Source: Puniceicoccales bacterium (GTDB lineage Bacteria; Verrucomicrobiota; Verrucomicrobiia; Opitutales; UBA953). Taken from it: DNA of 10,863 bases. The notes below the pieces were generated by a model, which made no database searches, was not told where the DNA came from, and saw nothing but the letters and a program-made list of their open reading frames with translations. Position numbers and translations under genes: made by a program. The stretch covers positions 1 to 10,863 of the forward strand of contig JAITIB010000104.1 of assembly GCA_031279675.1 (NCBI GenBank), written 5' to 3'. Of this stretch, positions 1 through 8,800 are shown piece after piece. Each line of letters starts with the position of its first letter. Within the stretch, counting starts at the first letter, position 1.

Positions 1-3000
1 ATGTCCCTTTTTTCGCTCCTCAAAATTTTTGCCGGACGCCACCACCGCCGTTTCGTCAAGCAGTGCCTGCCCATCGTCCGCCAAATCAACGCCATTGAGA
101 AAAAATACCAGACCCTCAGCGACGAGCAGCTCAAGGCCAAGACCGTCGAATTCATGGCGCGCCACAAAAAGGGCGAATCGTTGAACAAGCTCCTCCCCGA
201 AGCCTTCGCCACCATCAAAAACGCCGCGCGCCGCCTCTGCGGAACCCAGCACACCGTCTGCGAACACACCCTCACCTGGAACATGGTCCACTACGACGTG
301 CAGCTCATCGGCGGCATCGCCCTCCACCAACGCCACATCGCCGAAATGGCCACCGGCGAAGGCAAAACCCTCGTCGCCACACTCCCCCTCTACCTCAACG
401 CCCTCTCCGGGCGCAACTGCCACATCGTCACCGTCAACGACTACCTTGCCCGCCGCGACGCCGAATGGATGGGATACCTCTTCGAATACCTCGGCCTCAC
501 CGTCGGCTGCATCCAAAACTACATGCGCCCCGACGAACGCCACGAAGCCTACGCCGCAAACATCACCTACGGCACCGCCTCCGAATTCGGCTTCGACTAC
601 CTGCGCGACAACGGCATGGCCACCACCGCCGACGAACAAGTCCAGAAAGAACACTACTACTGCATCGTGGACGAAGTGGACTCCATCCTCATCGACGAAG
701 CGCGCACCCCGCTCATCATCTCCGGCCCCGTCGCCGAGGAACGCGAAGCCCCCTTTGCTCAGTTCAAACCCCTCATCCAAGAACTCACCGCCCGCCAGGC
801 CCGCCTCTGCACACGCCTCATCACCGAAGCGCGCACCGAAATCGAGAAAGCCGAGGCCGCCCGCCAACCCATCCCCCAGGAGGCGCTCGAAAAAATGCTC
901 CAGACCCAGCTCGGCATGCCCCGCAACAAACAACTCCTCAAAATGATGGAGAACGGCACCTGGCGCAAAGCCCTCGACAAGTTCGACGCCGAAATGCACG
1001 CCGACTTTAACAAAGAAAAACGCTACCGCCTCAAGGAACAGCTCTACTACGCCATCAACGAAAAACAGCACGAAGCCGATCTCACCCAACTCGGCCGCGA
1101 CACCCTCCGCCCCGACAACCCCGACGCCTTCGTCCTCCCCGACCTCCCCGCCCTCTTCGTCGAAATCGAAAAAGACCCCGCCCGAAACGCCGAGCAACGC
1201 GCCACCGCCAAACAAGAAGCCGAAACGAGCTACATACAAATCTCCGAGGAAATCCACACCATCTCCACCCTCGTCCGCGCCTACGCCCTCTTCGAACGCG
1301 ACATCCACTACGTCGTCCAAGAAGGCAAAGTCATGATCGTTGACGAAAACACAGGCCGCATCATGCCCGGACGCCGCTGGTCCGACGGCCTCCACCAAGC
1401 CGTCGAAGCCAAGGAAAACGTCAAAATCGAAAAAGAGACAAAAACCTACGCCACCATCACCATCCAAAACTACTTCCGCCTCTACGAAAAACTCGCCGGC
1501 ATGACCGGCACCGCCGAGACCGAAGCCTCCGAATTCAACGACATCTACCGCCTCGGCGTCGTCGCCATCCCCACCAACAAACCCTGCATCCGCATCGACG
1601 AAAACGACATCATCTTCAAAACCCGCCGCGAAAAATACAACCACGCCATAGCCGAAATCCAGGAAGCCCACACCCGCGGCCAACCCGTCCTCGTCGGCAC
1701 CGCCAGCGTTGACGCCTCCGAAACCCTCAGCCGCATGCTCAAACGCACCGGCATCCCCCACCAAGTCCTCAACGCCAAAAACCACGCCATCGAAGCCGAC
1801 ATCATCACCAACGCCGGCCAGCGCGCCGCCGTCACCATCGCCACCAACATGGCAGGCCGCGGCACCGACATCCGCCTCGGCGAAAGCGTCAAAGACCTCG
1901 GCGGCCTCTACGTCCTCGGCACCGAACGCCACGAATCCCGCCGCGTCGACCGCCAGCTCCGCGGACGCTGCTCCCGCCAAGGTGACCCCGGACGCTCCAA
2001 ATTCCTCGTCTCCCTCGAAGACGACCTCATGCGCCTCTTCGCCAACGCCGGCCCCATCTCACGCCTCCTCGAAAAATCCTTCAAGGAAGGCGAACCCCTC
2101 GAACACCCCCTCCTCAACCGCAGCATCGGCACCGCCCAAAAACGCGTCGAAGGCCAGAACTACACCATCCGCAAACGCCTCCTCCAATACGACGACGTCC
2201 TCAACAACCAGCGCGAAATCATCTACGGCGTCCGCAACCAGGCCCTCCGCAGCGACACCCCCCGCAAACTCCTCCTCGGCATCATCGCCGACGAAATCCA
2301 AACCCGCACCCACACCCTCTTCCCCGACGACAACACCCACCCCGACGACACCCAGCTCGACACCCTCCTCACCTGGATCCACAGCACCTTCCCCCTGCGC
2401 ATCACCCCCGACGAAATCCGCGGCCTCGACCCCGCCACCATGCGCAAAAAAATCCTCGACCGCATCGAACACCTCTACCTCCAACGCGAAGAATTCGAAC
2501 CCCCCGAAGCCCTCACCGCCGTCGAACGCCACATCATCATCCGCGGCCTCGACCGCAACTGGCAGGACCACCTCACCGAGATGGAAGAACTCCGCCGCAG
2601 CGTCGGCCTCCGCGGCTACGCCCAAAAAGACCCCCTCAACGAATACAAAAACGAAGCCTACAACTACTTCGAACGCATGATGGAACGCGTCCGCGGCGAC
2701 ATCTGCACCGGCCTCTTCCGCTCCGCCACCAGCATGGACGCCTTCCAACGCCTCATCCACCTCATCCAAAACCAAGTCACCACCACCGGCCCCGCCAACG
2801 CCCCCGCCACCCTCTCCGAAGCCGCCAGACAAGAACAAAAAGCCGCCCAATCCCCCCCGCCCCCCACCCCCGGCATCACCATCCGCCGCGAACACCCCAA
2901 GATCGGACGCAACGACATCGTCCGCATCCGCCGCGGCATCGAAACCCAAGACCTCAAGTGGAAAAAAGCCCAACCCCTCATCGACGCCAACCAAGGCTGG

Positions 3001-3036
3001 GAACTCGACACCACGCCAACCAAAGACAAAACCTGA
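1..3036 (+). CDS. secA: Protein translocase subunit SecA (preprotein-pushing ATPase)
   Basis: SecA is the ATP-driven motor that pushes unfolded preproteins through the SecYEG channel at the inner membrane. Visible in order: the family N-terminus with the LSDEQLKAKT segment (near residue 40); Walker A ATGEGKT (117-123); the DEVD Walker B box (224-227) followed by IDEARTPLIISGP; the RRWSDGLHQAVEAKE stretch; KLAGMTGTA; the second nucleotide-binding domain motif MAGRGTDI (617-624); GTERHESRR (640-648) with QLRGRCSRQGDPG; and the helical scaffold/two-helix-finger region around WQDHLTEMEELRRSVGLRGYAQKDPLNEY (about 855-885, quoted in part by position). At 1011 residues it is longer than E. coli SecA (901). 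Much of the excess is a charged, probably helical insertion after the DEAD region (about 245-420). The usual C-terminal cysteine/histidine zinc motif is absent; the tail ends in a basic LKWKKAQPLI-type segment. The start codon is the first base of the window, so its RBS cannot be seen. Identity is certain. Confidence 0.98.
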   Translation: MSLFSLLKIFAGRHHRRFVKQCLPIVRQINAIEKKYQTLSDEQLKAKTVEFMARHKKGESLNKLLPEAFATIKNAARRLCGTQHTVCEHTLTWNMVHYDVQLIGGIALHQRHIAEMATGEGKTLVATLPLYLNALSGRNCHIVTVNDYLARRDAEWMGYLFEYLGLTVGCIQNYMRPDERHEAYAANITYGTASEFGFDYLRDNGMATTADEQVQKEHYYCIVDEVDSILIDEARTPLIISGPVAEEREAPFAQFKPLIQELTARQARLCTRLITEARTEIEKAEAARQPIPQEALEKMLQTQLGMPRNKQLLKMMENGTWRKALDKFDAEMHADFNKEKRYRLKEQLYYAINEKQHEADLTQLGRDTLRPDNPDAFVLPDLPALFVEIEKDPARNAEQRATAKQEAETSYIQISEEIHTISTLVRAYALFERDIHYVVQEGKVMIVDENTGRIMPGRRWSDGLHQAVEAKENVKIEKETKTYATITIQNYFRLYEKLAGMTGTAETEASEFNDIYRLGVVAIPTNKPCIRIDENDIIFKTRREKYNHAIAEIQEAHTRGQPVLVGTASVDASETLSRMLKRTGIPHQVLNAKNHAIEADIITNAGQRAAVTIATNMAGRGTDIRLGESVKDLGGLYVLGTERHESRRVDRQLRGRCSRQGDPGRSKFLVSLEDDLMRLFANAGPISRLLEKSFKEGEPLEHPLLNRSIGTAQKRVEGQNYTIRKRLLQYDDVLNNQREIIYGVRNQALRSDTPRKLLLGIIADEIQTRTHTLFPDDNTHPDDTQLDTLLTWIHSTFPLRITPDEIRGLDPATMRKKILDRIEHLYLQREEFEPPEALTAVERHIIIRGLDRNWQDHLTEMEELRRSVGLRGYAQKDPLNEYKNEAYNYFERMMERVRGDICTGLFRSATSMDAFQRLIHLIQNQVTTTGPANAPATLSEAARQEQKAAQSPPPPTPGITIRREHPKIGRNDIVRIRRGIETQDLKWKKAQPLIDANQGWELDTTPTKDKT

Positions 3037-3048
3037 CACCGCCCCACC

Positions 3049-4770
3049 CTACACAACCGCAGGGAACCACAAGGCAAACACCGTCCCCCCACCCCCGCTC
3101 GACTCCAGCGCAATGTCACCATGGTGGCTGCGCATGATCCGCTTCGCGATCGCCAACCCCAACCCCGTCCCCTCCTTGCGCCCCGTCAGGAACGACTCAA
3201 AAATGCGCCCGCGCAACTCCTCCGGCACCCCCCGCCCCGTGTCCCGCACGGAAAGATGCACCGTCGGCCCCGCATCATTCACCCCGCACCAAAGCCGGAT
3301 GCCAATCTCCCCGCCCTCCGGCATCGCCTGGATCGCATTCAAAAAAAGATTCAACAAAACCTGCTGCACCTGACCCCTGTCCGCCTCGATCCAGAACGGC
3401 CCGCGCACCGGATCAAAGCACGCGCGCACACGGCTCTGCTCCAGCTTCAAACGCATGAGCAAAAGCGTCTCCGACACCACCGCCGAAAGCTCCACACGCG
3501 CAAACGCCCCCGCCTGATGCCGCCCGTAATTGAGCACACGCGCCACAATCTCCTCAAGATGCGCCAGCTTCTCACGGATCACCACCAAGTCCTCCCCACG
3601 CGCATCCCCCGCCTCAAAATGCAAATCCAGCGTGTCAAACAACAACTTGATGACCGTGAGCGGATTGCGAATCTCGTGCGCAATCTCCGCCGCAAGCAAC
3701 CCAAGCGTCGTCAAACGCTCGCTCCGGCGCAAACTCTCCTCGCTCGCAAACACACGCGAATAAAGCCGCGCATTTTGCAACGCGGACGCCCCGATGGACG
3801 CGATCGTCTCCAGCAACCGTTTCTCATCATCGCTAAACCGGTGCGCCCCCCCGTGCACAACCAACAGCACACCCAGCACCTCGCGCTCAAACACCACCGG
3901 CGCCGCCAGCAACGCCGAATCCGCAAGCGCCGGATCAAGCCGCGCAAACAAAAACTCCTCATCCCGCCCCACATTGGACACCTCCACCGGACGCACCCGC
4001 GAAACCGCCACCCCCAACGCCGTCTCATTGCACGCCACCACCGGCTCCAGGCACGACCCCCCCACATCCCCCGCGACATGCTCCAAACGCAGCCCACCCT
4101 CCCCCACCGCGTAAACCGCCACCGCACGGCACGCCGCCAACTGCCGCGTATGCGCCGCAAGATCCGAAAAAACACCCGGCAAATCCCGCTCATGCACAAG
4201 CGACTGCGCCGCCAGCACCAACGCCTCCAACTGCGCCGCCTTCGCCTTCAACTGCCGCAACAACCAAAGCCGCCCCACCACCTTCGTCGCCTCATTCGTA
4301 AGCAAACCCAGGAACGCCAGGTCCGCCTCCGAGAACGCCCCCGCCCGCTCACTGTCACAATTCACCACACCCACCACCTGCCCCATCACCTCCATCGGCA
4401 CCGCCAGCTCGCAACGCACCCCCGCGCGAAGCTCAAAATACCGGCTGTCGCGCAACACATCCGCCACCAGCAACGCCCGCCCATGCAACGCCACCCAACC
4501 CGTTATCCCCTGCCCCAACGCCAACTCCACATCCGACGCCCCCCGCCCATGCCCGCGGCACACCTCGATGCGCAACCGCAACGTATCCGGATCCAGCAAC
4601 GCAATGGACGCACTGCTCGCCCCCAGCACACGCACAATCTCGTCCAGGATCAAATCCAGCGCCTCCCCCGGATCCTCCGTGCTGTTCACAAGGCTCCCAA
4701 TACGGTAAAGGCAATCCAGCTCGCTCGCGCGCAACATCCCGGTCAATCTCGGCATCAGCTCTTCAGGCAT
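3049..4770 (-). CDS. Soluble sensor histidine kinase with two GAF domains
   Basis: Residue numbers here count from the longest frame, which opens at TTG 4812. Two GAF sensor domains (about 33-185 and 200-352, with GITGWVALHGRALLVADV and AAPVVFEREVLGVLLVVHGG) precede a kinase core. The phospho-acceptor box is AHEIRNPL with His379. The ATPase boxes are N (LLNLFLNAIQAMPEGGE, Asn488 and Asn492), G1 (DTGRGVPEE, Asp524) and G2 (GTGLGLAIAKRI, from 548). No membrane segment or signal peptide is present, so it should be cytoplasmic and sense a small ligand or redox cue. It resembles the NtrB/ZraS kinase class. No receiver domain is fused and no response regulator lies nearby, so it is an orphan here. 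I prefer ATG 4770 (573 residues); ATG 4803, 4755 and 4737 are alternatives and none has a strong RBS. It converges on secA with 12 bp between stops and no terminator visible. Its codons are rich in third-position G, unlike C-ending secA. Confidence 0.93.
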   Translation of the reverse strand: MPEELMPRLTGMLRASELDCLYRIGSLVNSTEDPGEALDLILDEIVRVLGASSASIALLDPDTLRLRIEVCRGHGRGASDVELALGQGITGWVALHGRALLVADVLRDSRYFELRAGVRCELAVPMEVMGQVVGVVNCDSERAGAFSEADLAFLGLLTNEATKVVGRLWLLRQLKAKAAQLEALVLAAQSLVHERDLPGVFSDLAAHTRQLAACRAVAVYAVGEGGLRLEHVAGDVGGSCLEPVVACNETALGVAVSRVRPVEVSNVGRDEEFLFARLDPALADSALLAAPVVFEREVLGVLLVVHGGAHRFSDDEKRLLETIASIGASALQNARLYSRVFASEESLRRSERLTTLGLLAAEIAHEIRNPLTVIKLLFDTLDLHFEAGDARGEDLVVIREKLAHLEEIVARVLNYGRHQAGAFARVELSAVVSETLLLMRLKLEQSRVRACFDPVRGPFWIEADRGQVQQVLLNLFLNAIQAMPEGGEIGIRLWCGVNDAGPTVHLSVRDTGRGVPEELRGRIFESFLTGRKEGTGLGLAIAKRIMRSHHGDIALESSGGGGTVFALWFPAVV

Positions 4771-5073
4771 GGAAGGGACAACAAAAGGAACCCAGCCCCG
4801 CATCCAACCCAAAACTCAGCCATCGCCCTGTCATGGAATGCGGCGCAGCCGCGATAGACTCCAGGCAAGGACACCCGGCACGCACTCTTGGTTCAAACCA
4901 AGGGCATCGGCTCTGGCGGCAGTGCTGGTGGTTGGAACACGCATACGGGTTATTTCGTGCGGCGTCCGGGAGGATTTCCAAAAACGGAGCAAGCAGCTTT
5001 TTGTCCAAGACCATTCCCGCCGGGACCCACCACGCGCTTGTCATGCGCGGACGATATCTGTGCAATCCAAAGG
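4771..5073. other. Divergent spacer between the kinase gene and ruvC
   Basis: This 303-bp stretch separates two genes transcribed away from each other, so promoters for both should lie in it; I could not find a convincing -35/-10 pair for either. It contains two small hairpins: GCGGC-GCA-GCCGC at 4840-4852, and a 7-bp stem with one G-T pair at 4885-4904 (CTCTTGG, loop TTCAAA, CCAAGGG). Several frames are open across it in both directions, but none gives a recognisable protein and all overlap real genes. The hairpin area may be a copy of a dispersed intergenic repeat, which cannot be tested within one window. Confidence 0.5.
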
Positions 5074-5649
5074 ATGGCCCGCAAAAATTCCCGCGCATTG
5101 TGGACGGACAAAATTCTCCGCGGCACCGCGTCCGCCGCAACGGCGCCGGCGCCCATGGCGCGGCGCCCCTACACGGGGCACGTGCTCGGCATCGACCCGA
5201 GCCTGCGCGGAACGGGCCTGTCCGTCATCGCATTTGACAACGGCAACGCCACCTTCCGCGCAAGCCGCCGGTTGCGCCTGGGCCCGGGGCTCACCATGCC
5301 GGATTGCTTGGGCGCGATCTACAAGGCGGTGGCGGACTGCATTGAGGACTGGCCGATCCGTCACGTCGCCCTGGAGCAAACCATCTACGTGCAGAACTTT
5401 CAAACCGCGCAAATCCTCGGCGCGGCGCGCGGCGCGGCAATCGCGGCGGCGGCAGTGTTGGGGAAGCCCGTATTTGAATACCCCCCGCTGCGAGTCAAAC
5501 AGGCCGTGGTGGGATTCGGTCGCGCGAGCAAGGAACAGATCGGCGACATGACACGCCGTCTGCTGCATCTGCCCGCCCCCCTGTCCCTGGACGAATCGGA
5601 CGCCACCGCGGTGGCGCTCTGCCACGCATTCACGTGGCGCGGGGATTGA
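5074..5649 (+). CDS. ruvC: Crossover junction endodeoxyribonuclease RuvC
   Basis: RuvC is the dimeric, metal-dependent resolvase that cuts Holliday junctions in the RuvABC pathway of recombination and repair. With the start used here (191 residues), the acidic catalytic set is visible: Asp41 in VLGIDPSLRGTG, Glu101 in ALEQTIYVQNF, and Asp173/Asp176 in SLDESDATAVALCH. They correspond in order and spacing to E. coli Asp7, Glu66, Asp138 and Asp141. The segment LRVKQAVVGFGRASKEQI (140-156) matches the family VKQTVVG...K.Q motif. Start choice is uncertain. ATG 5074 adds a 33-residue N-terminal extension (MARKNSRALWTDKIL...) with AAAGG touching the start codon; ATG 5155 would give 164 residues, closer to the classical N-terminus but with no RBS. 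A start at 4888 would add a further 62 residues unlike RuvC. No ruvA or ruvB is in the window. The gene runs tail to tail into the SRP RNA gene. Confidence 0.95.
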   Translation: MARKNSRALWTDKILRGTASAATAPAPMARRPYTGHVLGIDPSLRGTGLSVIAFDNGNATFRASRRLRLGPGLTMPDCLGAIYKAVADCIEDWPIRHVALEQTIYVQNFQTAQILGAARGAAIAAAAVLGKPVFEYPPLRVKQAVVGFGRASKEQIGDMTRRLLHLPAPLSLDESDATAVALCHAFTWRGD

Positions 5650-5666
5650 GGGGAAGGGGGGGGCGC

Positions 5667-5680
5667 AAAAAAAGCCAGGC
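5667..5680 (-). terminator. Intrinsic terminator at the 3' end of the SRP RNA
   Basis: On the minus strand the closing stem of the SRP RNA ends in GCCTGGC and is followed directly by seven T (A run at 5667-5673 on the plus strand). The long terminal helix plus the T tract forms a normal Rho-independent end, which also defines the RNA 3' end. Transcription coming from ruvC would meet this structure without a matching T run. Confidence 0.7.
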
Positions 5681-5766
5681 GACCCACGGCACATGCGCAT
5701 CCTAACTGCCGTTGCTACCTTCCGGTCCTGGCGGGATTCGCCGGCGCGCATTGCATGGGGCCTGAC
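5674..5766 (-). ncRNA. ffs: Small bacterial signal recognition particle RNA (4.5S type)
   Basis: Read on the minus strand, this has the invariant SRP RNA apical domain, CCAGGACCGGAAGGTAGCAA, with its GGAA tetraloop inside a CCGGAAGG cap and the asymmetric internal loop that binds Ffh. It is followed by GGCAG and then GCGCATGTGCCGTGGG, which aligns by eye with the E. coli 4.5S segment GCGTGTGCCGGGA. The ends pair: 5' GTCAGGC (5766-5760) with 3' GCCTGGC (5680-5674), seven pairs including one G-U. The length of about 93 nt fits the small bacterial form without an Alu domain. The RNA acts with Ffh and FtsY to target membrane proteins co-translationally. The 5' end could lie a few bases further upstream. 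It is read toward ruvC, with 24 bp between the two 3' ends. Confidence 0.93.
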
Positions 5767-5773
5767 TGCCGCC

Positions 5774-5801
5774 ACAGTGCGACGGCGGGTGCCTTGTTCA
5801 A
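5774..5801 (-). promoter_or_regulatory. Possible sigma-70-type promoter for the SRP RNA
   Basis: Minus-strand TTGAAC (5801-5796) could be a -35 element. It is 16 bp from CACTGT (5779-5774), a weak -10 match, which in turn lies 7 bp before the inferred RNA 5' end at 5766. The geometry is right but the -10 agreement is poor, so this is a tentative call. Downstream of the 1141-residue protein's stop codon no clear terminator is seen, so read-through into the SRP RNA is also possible. Confidence 0.3.
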
Positions 5802-5842
5802 CAAAAAACGTCCGTCGGCGCCTGAAAATTCAACCGGCAGAC

Positions 5843-8800
5843 TTACCGGACGGCGAAACCCGGCGCCTTCGGGCGGACGAGACGCGGCAGAAGCAACGCC
5901 GCGAGAAATGCCAGCACAGCGGAGCCCGCAAACGGCCAAAAACGTCCGGCGGCCTTCCAGACCACGGGGCGCAATTCGAGCTGCACCTGCAAGTCGCTGC
6001 CCGTCCCGACTTGGAGGGAGCGCTCAAAAGTCAGTGTCTCTCCCTGGGCCGGCAGGAGGGTGCGAATCGAATCGGGCGCGCTGGCAGCCGTCAATTGCTG
6101 GGCGAGCATCCGTGCCGCGATGCGCTGGTTGACCTCATTGTCCTCGGTGGTGTTCTGGCTGCGGTAGTCGCTTATCTCCTGCTGGTTATAGTCGTGGTTG
6201 AGATTGGTGCCATTGGACATGATCGCGACATTCAGTCCGTCCAGCGAGCCGCCATTGGACGAGATGTTGTTGTAAAAGGTGTTTTTGCGGCGGTTCATGC
6301 CGACTTCAATCTGCTCGGAGCGCAGAACATTGAGCTGCACGCGGGCATCCTCGTTCAACGACTTGTTTCCCTGGGAAAGATTGCCCGCCAGCGCGAGCGC
6401 CTGGACAGCCTGCTCCTGCTGGCCTTGGTAGCGGTATTTTGTGCCAAGCTGGATGAACCGTTGGGCGTCCGCCTCCTTTTGTTTCACAGCCTTGGTGTTG
6501 CCGGCCAGATATTCGCCAAGGCCGAACGAGGGGGCCTTTTTCGTGGCGGGCGCGGCAGGCTGGAGACGGAGGTCGCCGCGGTGCCGCCCGAGCGTGCGCC
6601 CGTCGGGCAAATGCACGCGCCAGGTGATGTTTTCCAACGGAACATTGAAGCGCGGCCCTTCGAGCCGGTGCTTGAGCTCGCCGCCACCTGTGCCGTCGGC
6701 GTAGTAAAACTCTATGGTCGTGGGCTGGGTGGTGTCGGGATTGGGCGCGACGGGGATGAGCAGCTCGGCTCCGTTGACGGCGACGCGCACGGGCTCGTTG
6801 TTGACGTAGCAGTGCCAGTAGGTGGCGTTGGACGGAAGGGTGGCGCGCAAAAGGCCCTTTCCGGCAAGACGCGCGGTGAGGGCGGCGCGCGTGAGGGCCT
6901 GCCCGCCGTCCTTTCCGTTTTCGGAGAGCAGCGTTTGCAGGTCCGCCCTCTCGATGCGCAAGGCGAGGAGCCGGGCGGGATCGTGCGTGAGCGTGGTGAG
7001 CGGAAGCCGGTAGTTGTTCTCAATCACACACAGTGTCGTCGCGGGCTCGGCAAGGGTGGCCCGGAGCGAGGGCGGGACGGACTGCCAGTCCGTCGGTGTG
7101 AGCGAGGGCGGGATCGCCCCGGGCTTGAGCTCAAGGCGCCCGGCGGTGCGCAGGGTCAGCCATCCGCGCTGCAAACCGGCGTCAATGGCGCCGACGGGCG
7201 AGACGAGATACGGCGTCCCCGCGGGTGCGGGACGTTGATAGGTGGCCTGAAAGGTGGTTTTGCCAAGGATGCGGCGCTGGAGCTTTATTTCCCAGATTGC
7301 CGCGGCCCCCGCCTCCCCGCCCTGCCCGGCGGGAAGCATGTGGGCGCTGTCAAGGTGGGGACCGGTGAAGTGGACACTCTCGGCATCGGCGGGAAGCTGG
7401 ACGCGGAGTGTCTTGGTGGCGGCATTCTCGATGTTGTACTCAAAATTCGCAAGGGCGCGCGCCTGCCCGTCGCGCAGGGTGAGATCGTGCAAATAGGTGG
7501 CCTGAATCCACGGGGCGAGGCTCTCGACCTTGAACTCTATGCTCCACTCACGCTGCGGATGCTGGAACGCGAGGGCGTTGCGGGGGATTTTTTGAAATTG
7601 CGCCTTTGAGCGCGACCCGGTCTCGACGTTGCGCACCGAGGGGTCGTATTGGGTGGCGCCCGTCCGTTGGGCGACATGCAGCCGAAGGCCGTCCTCGGGA
7701 ATGATGAGGATCTGCCCGGACTGGCGCACCGCGTCGTGGAGGACAAGACGCGGGACGCTCCATGTCGTTTTCCCGGCAATTCCGGGACCGGCAAGGCTGA
7801 GCGCAAACGTCTGGCTGCCCAGTGTCCGCCCGCGCAAATGCATGATGACAGTGCGCCTGCCCTTTTCCTTGGACTCGGTCCAATGGCTGAGCGAGGGCCC
7901 CGAGAGCGACTCGATGTCGAGCGTCTCCGGGAGGTCGAAAGCGAGGCGGAATACGCCCGCGCGCTTGATGTCCACATTCCACGTCGCGGAAAGGCTCGTG
8001 CGATCCTCGCCAAGCGAAAGATTTTGAACGCCCTGAAGACGGATTTCAGGCGCGACGGCGGCAGCCTCCACAACAAGGTGCGCGGTGGCCGGATCGCTGT
8101 AACGGTAGCTCCGGCGGAGCACGGCATTGCCGGCATCAAGTTTGGCCGCGGCAAAATCATCATTCGTAACGGCAAGCATCTTGCCAGGGCGGACGGTGGC
8201 GACCTGCACATCGTCCCCGGTGCCCACGGCAAACATGCCCACCTGCGTCGCCGAACCCTCGACAACGAGAGGCGCAAGCGTGAGCGACTGCGGCAGGGCG
8301 CCAATGCCCATCTGCGTCTCGACGAGAAGCGTGTTTTCGTTGGCCTGGCCCATCCCAAAGGGGACGTGCAGACGGCGGCGCTCAGGATCAAAACGCCAGC
8401 GCCCCACTCCATCACCACTCACATTGGCAATGGTAAGCCCGGCGGGGACAACGATGTTCACATCGTGAAGAATCCCCTGCGCGGGGCGAATCCTGACAAG
8501 ATGCCGTCCGCCAAGGACGCCCAGCGACGGCACATAAAGATCCGCCGTCTCCGCATAAAAAACAAGCGCCTCGCTCCGCCGGTCCCTTACATTGGGCGCC
8601 CACCGGATCGTGCGCTCGGCACTGGGGAAAAACCGGAGGACAGCCACGGGCCTTGAATCCAAGGCGACATTGCGAAATCTCGTCAGCGCCTCAAACTCCC
8701 CGGACGCTGTCGCGCGCCTGCCGGTTACCGAAGCGGCCTCCGAGGACGTGACCTGGCAATCCTTCGCGACAAGAAGAACCTCGGCGTGATCATTCACCGC

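Noticed and set aside
1709..2680. Plus-strand open frame of 323 codons in another frame of secA
   Set aside because: Ser/Pro/Thr/Ala low complexity inside strongly conserved secA coding sequence.
2059..3039. Minus-strand open frame of 326 codons across the end of secA
   Set aside because: Translation is almost only Gly, Val, Ala, Asp, Glu and Phe, the expected mirror of C-ending secA codons.
3121..4857. Plus-strand open frame of 578 codons
   Set aside because: It is antisense to the kinase gene and yields a low-complexity Arg/His/Pro/Gln-rich protein with no motif; it stays open because of the C-rich plus strand.
4885..4904. tRNA T-arm-like hairpin with TTCAAA loop
   Set aside because: The loop has six bases instead of seven, and no acceptor, D or anticodon arm surrounds it.
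5155..5649. RuvC domain as part of a CRISPR or transposon nuclease (Cas12/TnpB-like)
   Set aside because: Size, the order and spacing of the four acidic residues and the VKQAVVG segment fit stand-alone RuvC; there is no repeat array or cas gene.
5784..5825. Possible terminator after the exported-protein gene (6-bp inverted repeat CGACGG/CCGTCG around an A run)
   Set aside because: The short stem has a long asymmetric loop and the T run lies inside the loop, not after it.
5693..7609. Plus-strand open frame of 638 codons
   Set aside because: It starts inside the SRP RNA gene, lies antisense to the exported protein, and is Gly/Arg/Val-rich with no signal peptide or recognisable domain.
7649..8656. 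Plus-strand open frame of 335 codons
   Set aside because: Antisense to the exported protein, basic low-complexity translation, no family motif.
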